Below are positions 1 to 6,579 of a DNA stretch of 59,932 bases, piece by piece. The stretch covers positions 1 to 59,932 of the forward strand of contig JAPPFB010000024.1 in the NCBI GenBank assembly GCA_028875225.1, written 5' to 3'. The notes below the pieces were generated by a model, which was given only the letters and a program-made list of their open reading frames with translations, was not told the DNA's origin and searched no databases. Made by a program: the position numbers and the translations under genes. This DNA comes from Chloroflexota bacterium. GTDB lineage: Bacteria > Chloroflexota > Dehalococcoidia > Bin125. How positions within the stretch are numbered: the stretch's first letter is position 1; every line of letters starts with the position of its first letter.

Positions 1-91
1 TCCGAACGGCTCCCCCTCATGATCCTTGACCACGCCGACTTACGCAAGGGTCTCCGAAGGCGGGGGCGCTACCCCTACGCGGGTATCGCAG

Positions 92-111
92 GGCCCCGCC
101 TGCGCGGGGCC
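92..111. terminator. GC-rich hairpin downstream of the formyl-hydrolase-like gene
   Basis: Perfect 8-bp inverted repeat (92-99 with 104-111) with a 4-base loop, about 65 bases past the stop of the minus-strand gene at 175. There is no T-run, so it is not a classical Rho-independent terminator. Just left of it, 72-88 looks like a decayed copy of the palindromic repeat found at 10448, 24206 and 30944. The rest of 1-174 shows no gene. Confidence 0.4.
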
Positions 112-174
112 GACCTCATTTGCCGTGTGTCCGGCGCACCCACGCGGGCGACCGCTGCAGTGACAGCTCCGCCT

Positions 175-1119
175 CTAATCTGTCGCGGCCGGCGCAAACA
201 CCGCCCCAACGTCGACGCCATTCGCCGACGCCCACTCCTGCGCCGGCTGGCGATCTCGTCCGACGGCCAAGGTGCTGACCCGCACCGACTCGCCGTCGCC
301 GCAGACGATCGTCATGCCGGCGCCGCCAATCGCAGCGACCTCACCCGCTGCGCCGCCGGAGTGATCCGACCTCGATGAACCCAATAGCGTGACCCGCTGA
401 CCGCCGATCTCGCTCCAGGCCCCAGGCGCACGGTCGGAACCGCGGATGAAGTTATGTACAGTCTGCGCGTCCTGCGACCAGTCGATCCGCGCGATGTCGC
501 CCTCCCAAGGGCCCTCGTAGGTCATATCGGCTTCGTTCTGGACGTGGCGCGGCGCCTGGCCCGCCTCAACCAGCTTGACGGCCTCCGACATCGTCTCGAC
601 GCCGAGTGGGAAGAGGTACTCGCGGTAGACGTCGTTGAGCGTCGTGTCCGGACCGATCGGGCAGGCGCGCTGCAGCAGGATCGGCCCGGTGTCGATCCCT
701 TCGTCGACCCAGAAGATCGTGACGCCGGTCATCGTGTCGCCTTGCAGGATCGAGTGGTTGATCGCCGATCGGCCTCGATGCTTCGGCAAAATCGACGGGT
801 GGTACTGGATCGTGTTCATTGGCGGGAAATCCAGGACCCTCGACGGAATGATCTGCGTGACGAAGGCCATCACGTTGAGTTCAGGATTCGTCGCCTCGTA
901 CTGCGCGACCACGTCCTCGTCGACAACGCCGCGTCGCTGCCAGCGCCTCGGCTGCACCAGCGTGATACTCGCGTCGCGAGCGGCTTGAGCCAGTGGGTCG
1001 GGACGGCCGCCTTCACGCTCGGGCGGCGTAAACACGCCGACGATCTCATGACCGTCCTCGACCAGTCGCTCGAAGACGGCCGCTCCAAACGGCGCCTGTC
1101 CAATCAGTGCGATACGCAT
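175..1119 (-). CDS. 10-formyltetrahydrofolate hydrolase-like formyltransferase-fold protein
   Basis: A 314-residue formyltransferase-fold protein. It matches the N-terminal hydrolase domain of 10-formyl-THF dehydrogenase (ALDH1L1) better than classical Fmt. The N-terminus has IGQAPFG and VVGVFT-like segments, followed by ELNVMAFVTQIIP and YHPSILPKHRG. His107 and Asp143 (in DEGIDTG) fall where that domain has its catalytic His and Asp. The usual aldehyde dehydrogenase part is absent, so the likely role is cleavage or transfer of formyl from 10-formyl-THF, or formylation of another substrate. A GGAGG ribosome site lies 8 bases before the ATG. It follows the PPOX gene by 41 bases on the same strand. 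Family is fairly certain; substrate is inferred. Confidence 0.8.
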   Translation of the reverse strand: MRIALIGQAPFGAAVFERLVEDGHEIVGVFTPPEREGGRPDPLAQAARDASITLVQPRRWQRRGVVDEDVVAQYEATNPELNVMAFVTQIIPSRVLDFPPMNTIQYHPSILPKHRGRSAINHSILQGDTMTGVTIFWVDEGIDTGPILLQRACPIGPDTTLNDVYREYLFPLGVETMSEAVKLVEAGQAPRHVQNEADMTYEGPWEGDIARIDWSQDAQTVHNFIRGSDRAPGAWSEIGGQRVTLLGSSRSDHSGGAAGEVAAIGGAGMTIVCGDGESVRVSTLAVGRDRQPAQEWASANGVDVGAVFAPAATD

Positions 1120-1160
1120 GTGGCGTCCTCCCCTGTTTCAGTATGGCCGGAACAGGCCGG

Positions 1161-1631
1161 TCAGTCCGTTGCGCGCCAGATTCGCGGCCGTTTACTGGCA
1201 ATGATGTCGTCGAACGTGGTGATCGAGATTCGTTTCAGGGCAATCGTGATTAGCGCGGGAGCGCGCAAGTCCGGGCCAAAGAAATCGTCAACGGCATAAG
1301 GAAAATGCGCCGCGACGGCGGCGATTTCGGCTTCGTCCTCAGTGACGTCGGCGACGCCGGTGAGATTGAGATGGTGAAAGTCCACGCTCCAGTGGAGCAG
1401 TTCGACGCGTTCGTTGGCGCGTATCTGTTTCAGCTTCGGCGTCTGCACGGAGGTGAGCACGTAGGCATGCAATCCCACGTAGGCGGGCGCTACGGGGCGT
1501 ACATGAGGCTGTCGGCCCTCGGTGGTTGCCAACAGCCCGATCGGCGCGCTCTTGATGATTTCCTGCGCCTCCGGCCAGAAGTCGGGCAAGCCGGAGACTG
1601 CCTCGACCGGCCGATCCAGTTCTTGCGTCAC
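1161..1631 (-). CDS. PPOX-class (FMN-binding split-barrel) flavoprotein
   Basis: A 156-residue protein of the pyridoxamine-5'-phosphate-oxidase-like family. The N-terminal half reads IGLLATTEGRQPHVRPVAP, the typical first strands of the split barrel. This is followed by a PKLKQIRANERVELLHW segment, which resembles the flavin-contact region. The ending RISITTFDD also fits the family. These proteins bind FMN or F420 and reduce varied substrates or act in haem and pyridoxal metabolism; no substrate can be read from the sequence. The start is GTG with GGAGG six bases upstream. It is probably co-transcribed with the formyl-hydrolase-like gene downstream. Confidence 0.72.
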   Translation of the reverse strand: MTQELDRPVEAVSGLPDFWPEAQEIIKSAPIGLLATTEGRQPHVRPVAPAYVGLHAYVLTSVQTPKLKQIRANERVELLHWSVDFHHLNLTGVADVTEDEAEIAAVAAHFPYAVDDFFGPDLRAPALITIALKRISITTFDDIIASKRPRIWRATD

Positions 1632-1688
1632 GTGGCCTCCGAAATGCGCACGATCGCGAGCGCGACAATACTGCTCGCAGGGTAACTG

Positions 1689-2435
1689 CTAGTCCAGGGA
1701 TCTCGGATCGCCGGGATCGACCTCGTCGATCCGGCCGTCGCGCATCAGGAACAGCCGGCCTGCGCGACGCGCGATTTCCAGGTTGTGCGTGACCATGACG
1801 ATGGTCTGACCGGCCCGGTTGAGATCTTCGAGCAGGTTGACGATCTCCCGGCCGGTTTGTGAATCGAGGTTGCCGGTCGGTTCATCGGCCAGGATGACAT
1901 CCGGTTCGTTCGCCAGGGCGCGGGCAATCGCCACGCGCTGACGCTCGCCGCCGGACAGCTGCAGCGGTCGGTGTTCCAGGCGTTCAGCCAGGCCAACCGC
2001 GGACAACAGCTCCTCAGCGCGCGCCCGTCGTTTTCGTCGAGGGAACCCCGCCAGCGCGAGCGCGATCTCCACGTTCTGGCGAGCGGTCAGCATTTGCAAC
2101 AGGTTGAACGCCTGGAAGACGAAGCCCAGCGTCCGCAGTCGCAACGCCGCACGCTGTTCCTGCCCGAGGTCCTGAGCCACTCGGCTTCGGACGCGCACCT
2201 CGCCGGCAGTCGGTGAATCGACCAGGCCTAGCAGTTGCAGCAGCGTCGACTTGCCCGACCCGGACGGTCCGGCGATGGCGATGAAGTCGCCCTGGTGGAT
2301 GTCCAGATTGAGCGGCCGTAGGGCGTGAATCGTCTGCTCGCCGAGTCGGTAGATGCGCTCCAGATTCCTCACGGAGAGCAGCGGCACACAGTCTGTACGC
2401 TCAATAGGTGGTGCTTCTCCTGGCGCGTCGCTCAC
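1689..2435 (-). CDS. ABC transporter ATP-binding protein, MacB/LolD type
   Basis: A 248-residue ATPase with Walker [10 protein letters not shown], the Q-loop in FVFQAFNLL, signature LSGGERQ, Walker [11 protein letters not shown] and the H-loop VTHN. The [17 protein letters not shown] block is typical of the MacB/LolD/FtsE branch that partners FtsX-type permeases. It sits 10 bases after the permease gene at 2446-3657 and should pair with it. The start is GTG with a GAGGA ribosome site. Whether the pair exports a molecule or performs mechanotransmission is not visible. No adaptor gene accompanies this first pair. Confidence 0.9.
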   Translation of the reverse strand: MSDAPGEAPPIERTDCVPLLSVRNLERIYRLGEQTIHALRPLNLDIHQGDFIAIAGPSGSGKSTLLQLLGLVDSPTAGEVRVRSRVAQDLGQEQRAALRLRTLGFVFQAFNLLQMLTARQNVEIALALAGFPRRKRRARAEELLSAVGLAERLEHRPLQLSGGERQRVAIARALANEPDVILADEPTGNLDSQTGREIVNLLEDLNRAGQTIVMVTHNLEIARRAGRLFLMRDGRIDEVDPGDPRSLD

Positions 2436-2445
2436 CTGACGGTCC

Positions 2446-3657
2446 TCATTCGTAACGCAGGGCGATGATTGGGTCGACCTGCACCGCTCGCCAGGCCGGC
2501 ATCAGCGCCGCCACCATCGAGCACAGGCTCAGAATCCCCGCCGCGCCCCACTCGATCTCTCGTGAGCGCAACCCCGCCGCATCGGGTCCGAGCGCTCTGC
2601 TGATCACGACTCGCGACATCGGGACTCCGACCATTGATCCGGCGACGGCAAAGCCCGCCGACTCCGACAGGATCAATGACAGCAACGCTCGTCGCGGCGC
2701 GCCAATCGCCCGGAGCGTGCCGAGTTCGCGGGTCCGTTCGAGCACGGACACGAACATTACGATCGCGATCAGCAACGCGGCGACCGAGACCGAGGTCCAG
2801 CGAACCACGTCGAAGAGCTGGTTCACCCGATCAAGCAGCTTGCGCGCATTCTCGGCCAGTTGCCGGTCCGAGATGACCATCAGCTCCTCGTGTTCCGACT
2901 CGATCACCTCCTGAAGCGGATCGATGTCGGACGCTCGTTTGGGCGAAACCAGCAGCGCCGTGACCGAATCGGGAGACTGCAGCACGCATTGCGCGTCCTC
3001 TAGGGGAACGAGCACGGCCGAGCGCAGGAGCTGGTTCGTTTCCGGCTCGATGATGCCCTGAACCTCGAACTCCGTGCCCCGCACCGAAATCCGGCTGCCC
3101 AGCGCGGCCAATGCGAGTGGTCCGACCGGCGTGGGCACCTCTGTGGTCGCGCTGGCGGCCCTTGCGAAATGACGCGCGGCCAGGACGCCCAGGATCGCCG
3201 GTGGTGCGTTACCAGTTCCGTTCTGCGAAGGAAACCGGCAGCGGCCGGTGATGGCGTCGGCGCCGTTGAGGAAGACGTCCTCTTTTCCAGGTTCGATGCC
3301 AACCAGCAGCGCCTCGGGCGGCGCCGTCGGGTACGGCGGCGGCGCCAGCGCGGCAAACGACACCCTGGTCGACCGCTCCTGGTCCACCGCCGGGCGCGAG
3401 ATCACGTCGTTCGCCTCGGACATCGAGATCGTCGATGAAATCGGCGGCCACTCAATCCCTGAGAGTCCGGTTAGGCCGCGCGACTGCACGAACAGCACGC
3501 CGGTGAATCGCTGCACCTGGAGATCGAGATCCTCGGTGATAAACCGCATCACCGTGGTCACCACGATGTAGAGATTGACGCACACGCCGAATCCGAGCAC
3601 GGTGAGCGCCGAGCGTAGCTTCTTGGTCAGCAGCTGCTGGACGGCGAGCGTGAACAT
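2446..3657 (-). CDS. FtsX/MacB-type ABC permease
   Basis: About 403 residues starting MFTLAVQQLLTKKLRSALTV. The frame stays open upstream to 3795, but that stretch overlaps the SDR gene and has no permease character, so the ATG at 3657 is chosen. Topology is one N-terminal membrane helix, a large extracytoplasmic domain, then three helices with the FtsX motif ERTRELGTLRAIGA. The C-terminus is PAWRAVQVDPIIALRYE, the usual MacB-family ending. It lies 43 bases after the SDR stop and is translated just ahead of its ATPase. The extracytoplasmic domain is divergent from canonical MacB. Confidence 0.85.
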   Translation of the reverse strand: MFTLAVQQLLTKKLRSALTVLGFGVCVNLYIVVTTVMRFITEDLDLQVQRFTGVLFVQSRGLTGLSGIEWPPISSTISMSEANDVISRPAVDQERSTRVSFAALAPPPYPTAPPEALLVGIEPGKEDVFLNGADAITGRCRFPSQNGTGNAPPAILGVLAARHFARAASATTEVPTPVGPLALAALGSRISVRGTEFEVQGIIEPETNQLLRSAVLVPLEDAQCVLQSPDSVTALLVSPKRASDIDPLQEVIESEHEELMVISDRQLAENARKLLDRVNQLFDVVRWTSVSVAALLIAIVMFVSVLERTRELGTLRAIGAPRRALLSLILSESAGFAVAGSMVGVPMSRVVISRALGPDAAGLRSREIEWGAAGILSLCSMVAALMPAWRAVQVDPIIALRYE

Positions 3658-3700
3658 CGAGGACAGCGTATCGCGCGACTGCGCGCGAGCTTCTGCAAGC

Positions 3701-4540
3701 TCAGCTGCCGACGAAGATGCCGCCGTCGGGATGGAGGATTTGGCCGGTGATGTAGCCGGCCTGGTCGCTGAGCAGGAACAGGGCCGCCTCGGCAATGTCC
3801 GCCGGCTCGCCCAGTCGATTCAGCGGGATCGCCTCGATTCGGCGTTGGCGTCGCTCTTCATCGGTGGTGACAGCGAGCGTCATTGGCGTGTCGATCAGTC
3901 CCGGAGCAACGGTGTTCACGCGGATGTTGGACGGAGCAAGTTCGAGCGCGATGCAGCGCGTCATCATCCAGACGCCGGCCTTGGAGACGCAGTAGTCCGC
4001 CATCCCGCGGATCGGCGCCTTGGCCGCTCCCGAGGAGATGTTGACGATCGATCCGCCCTCGCCCTGGGCCAGCATCACCCGGGCGACCGCTCTGTTGGTC
4101 AGCATCACGCCGGTCAGATTGACGGCCAGGACTTTCTCCCAGTACTCGACCGGCTTGTGAATCACATATCGCTGCGCCCCGCCGAGCAGCGGTTCGCCTT
4201 CGGTCACCTCGCCCGACACATATCCCGCGTGAGAAATGCCCGCAGCTGCAATGCACAGATCGAGCCGGCCGAAGTGGTCCAGAGCGGCCTGGGCCATGGC
4301 GTCGCAATCGGCCTCTCTGGTCACGTCGACTCCGACGTACACCGCCTGCCCACCGGCCGCCTCGACCAGGGCCACGGTTTCCTCGCCGCGCTCGTCTTCG
4401 GGCAGTCCGGCGACGACCACCGACGCGCCTTCGCGCGCCAGCCGAATCGAAGATTCGCGGCCCATCCCGCTCGCCCCGCCGGTGATGACGGCGACCTTGC
4501 CCTGGAAGCGATCCATCGACTCTTCGGGTGGCACCGGCAT
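3701..4540 (-). CDS. Short-chain dehydrogenase/reductase (SDR), paralogue 1
   Basis: A 279-residue classical SDR. It has the cofactor motif TGGASGMG near residue 20, NAG-like AAAGI, catalytic Ser in NISSGAAK, and Tyr/Lys in DYCVSKAG. The C-terminal segment GYITGQILHPDGGIF is family typical. It is a close paralogue of the SDR at 9578-10405, sharing long near-identical blocks such as KPVEYWEKVL and VNLTGVMLTNRAVAR. Both have an insertion after the AAAGI region (about residues 110-135) not present in most SDRs. GAGGAG precedes the ATG. It is sandwiched between two ABC modules on the same strand. Substrate unknown. Confidence 0.88.
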   Translation of the reverse strand: MPVPPEESMDRFQGKVAVITGGASGMGRESSIRLAREGASVVVAGLPEDERGEETVALVEAAGGQAVYVGVDVTREADCDAMAQAALDHFGRLDLCIAAAGISHAGYVSGEVTEGEPLLGGAQRYVIHKPVEYWEKVLAVNLTGVMLTNRAVARVMLAQGEGGSIVNISSGAAKAPIRGMADYCVSKAGVWMMTRCIALELAPSNIRVNTVAPGLIDTPMTLAVTTDEERRQRRIEAIPLNRLGEPADIAEAALFLLSDQAGYITGQILHPDGGIFVGS

Positions 4541-4621
4541 GGGTACGCTCCTCGTCCTGTGCCGAGCCAGATGACTCGGACGTCGCGATTGACTCTGACG
4601 GCGACAAGATAACCGCTGCCG

Positions 4622-5872
4622 TTACTCGTTCCTGAGTGCGGCAATCGGATCGACCACCGTGGCGCGCCAGGCCGGATAGATGCCGCTGATCAAGCCCACC
4701 CCGGCGGAGACGCCGAATGCAGCGGCGATCGACCAGGCCTGGATCACGGTCGTCATTTCCTGATCGCCCACGGTCTGGCCGTCAACCAGTAGCGAGGCCA
4801 CGACTCCGATGACAATCCCGATGATGCCACCCAGCACGCTGAGCGCCAGCGCCTCCGTCACGAACTGATTCACGATGTCGCCGGCTGTGGCTCCGACCGC
4901 GCGGCGGATCCCGATCTCTCGCGTCCGTTCCGTGACCGAGACCAGCATGATGTTCATCACGCCAATCCCACCCACCAACAACGAGATTCCGCCGATCACC
5001 CCCAACAGGATTGAGAGCGTGTTCGCGACCTCAGACGCAGCGTCCAGCAGGTCGTCCTGGCTCTCGATGGTGAAGTCCGGATCGCTGCGGTTGTGACGGA
5101 ACAGCAGCAGATCGCTGACCTGCTGCTTGACCTCTTCGGTGTCGGCGCCGGGCGTGGTCTGAACGTCGATCTGGGTCACGCGCAAGTCGCCGGTGGGCGT
5201 GTAGAGGAAGCGGAACCGGTTGGCGAGGCCGGTGATCGGCACAAAGACCTGGTCGTTGGCGTCGGCAGCGCCCCCGACCTCCCGAACCACGCCGATCACT
5301 GTGAACGCGAACACGACCCGGCCGGCGAGGAAGGACAAACGAATCTCCTGGCCGATCGGGTCGATACCCGGGTACAGGGTCTCCGCGACACGCGAGCCCA
5401 GTACTGCGACCAAGCTGCCGGCATCGTCGTGAGAAGGGGCGATGAACGAGCCCAGGGCGATTTCGAGGTCGCGGACTTCTGCGTAGTTCGAGGACGTGAA
5501 GACCGACTCGGCGCCGACGTTGTTCGCACCCGCGATTGCCTGGGTCTCGCCGGTGATGTGCGCCGAGACGGCCTGAATCGCCGGATTGCCGTTGGCCGCG
5601 ATTGCCAGCGCATCGGCCTGGGTCAGCGTCGTCGTCGTCAACGCGCCGGCGCCCTGCTGCGTCGTCGCGGCGGCTGATGGCTCGATGAAGATCAGGTCAG
5701 TACCCAGGCCGCGAATCTGATCGCTGACGCCCTTTTGCGTCCCCTGCCCAACTGCGATCAGCGCAATCACCGAGCTGACGCCGATCACCAGGCCGAGCAG
5801 TGTCAGCAGACTGCGCAATCGATTCGCAACAATCGCCCGAACCGCGATCCGTAACGAATCGAACACGCTCAC
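4622..5872 (-). CDS. MacB-like ABC transporter permease
   Basis: A 416-residue permease with the canonical MacB layout: N-terminal helix in LRSLLTLLGLVIGVSSVIAL, a periplasmic-type domain (residues about 45-280), and three C-terminal helices. The FtsX core carries GGIGVMNIMLVSVTERTREI followed by GIRRAVGA. It ends AWRATVVDPIAALRNE. The GTG start overlaps the ATPase stop by four bases (GTGA), so it is translationally coupled to the ATPase, which is coupled in turn to the adaptor. The three genes form a MacA-MacB-like tripartite exporter. No outer-membrane TolC partner is present in the window. Confidence 0.92.
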   Translation of the reverse strand: MSVFDSLRIAVRAIVANRLRSLLTLLGLVIGVSSVIALIAVGQGTQKGVSDQIRGLGTDLIFIEPSAAATTQQGAGALTTTTLTQADALAIAANGNPAIQAVSAHITGETQAIAGANNVGAESVFTSSNYAEVRDLEIALGSFIAPSHDDAGSLVAVLGSRVAETLYPGIDPIGQEIRLSFLAGRVVFAFTVIGVVREVGGAADANDQVFVPITGLANRFRFLYTPTGDLRVTQIDVQTTPGADTEEVKQQVSDLLLFRHNRSDPDFTIESQDDLLDAASEVANTLSILLGVIGGISLLVGGIGVMNIMLVSVTERTREIGIRRAVGATAGDIVNQFVTEALALSVLGGIIGIVIGVVASLLVDGQTVGDQEMTTVIQAWSIAAAFGVSAGVGLISGIYPAWRATVVDPIAALRNE

Positions 5873-6579
5873 GGTGACGAGCCCGCATTCGCTTCATTCG
5901 CGGTGGGCTGGTGGCCCGTGTCCTCAACGATCTTGCCGTCCCGCATCCGCACGGTTCGCTGTGCGAATGCGGCGACTTCCGGCTCGTGCGTCACGAGAAT
6001 GATCGTCATCCCGTGCTGATCGACGAGGTCGCTGAGCAGGGTCATCACCTCGTGGCCGGTCGCAGTATCGAGCGCGCCAGTCGGCTCATCAGCGAGGACG
6101 ACGAGCGGATCGACGACCAGTGACCGGGCAATCGCGACACGTTGCTGCTCGCCGCCCGAGAGCTGGGTCGGTCGATGTCCGATGCGATCGGCCAGACCAA
6201 CTCGCACCAGGGCCTCGGCTGCGCGCCGGCGCCGATCGCGGACACCCTGGTAGATCAGCGGCAGCTCGACCTGTTCCAGCGCGCTCATGCGCGGCAGCAG
6301 GGAATAGGACTGAAAGACAAATCCGAACGCGGTGCCTCGCAATCGCGCACGCGCGTGCTCGCTGAGTCCGGCGACATCCTGACCGGACAGCAGATAGGCG
6401 CCGTCGTCGGGGCGGTCCAGCAGGCCGATGATGTTCATCATCGTGCTCTTGCCCGAGCCCGACTGACCCATGATCGCCACGAACTCGCCCCGTTCGATCT
6501 CCAGGCTCACGCCGTCGAGCGCGTGAATCTGGGTGTCGCCGGCGGTGAAGGTCTTGCGAACGCCCTCGAGCCGGATCAT
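5869..6579 (-). CDS. MacB-type ABC transporter ATP-binding protein
   Basis: A 236-residue ATPase with Walker [30 protein letters not shown], signature LSGGEQQ, Walker [14 protein letters not shown] and VTHE. It overlaps the adaptor gene upstream (ATGA) and the permease downstream (GTGA), giving a tightly coupled adaptor-ATPase-permease operon. The separate ATPase and permease polypeptides contrast with proteobacterial MacB, where they are fused. Confidence 0.93.
   Translation of the reverse strand: MIRLEGVRKTFTAGDTQIHALDGVSLEIERGEFVAIMGQSGSGKSTMMNIIGLLDRPDDGAYLLSGQDVAGLSEHARARLRGTAFGFVFQSYSLLPRMSALEQVELPLIYQGVRDRRRRAAEALVRVGLADRIGHRPTQLSGGEQQRVAIARSLVVDPLVVLADEPTGALDTATGHEVMTLLSDLVDQHGMTIILVTHEPEVAAFAQRTVRMRDGKIVEDTGHQPTANEANAGSSP

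Noticed and set aside
3658-3795. N-terminal extension of the first FtsX permease
   Set aside because: The extension overlaps the SDR 3' end and is Ser/Pro/Arg-rich; the membrane helix and family start lie at the ATG at 3657.
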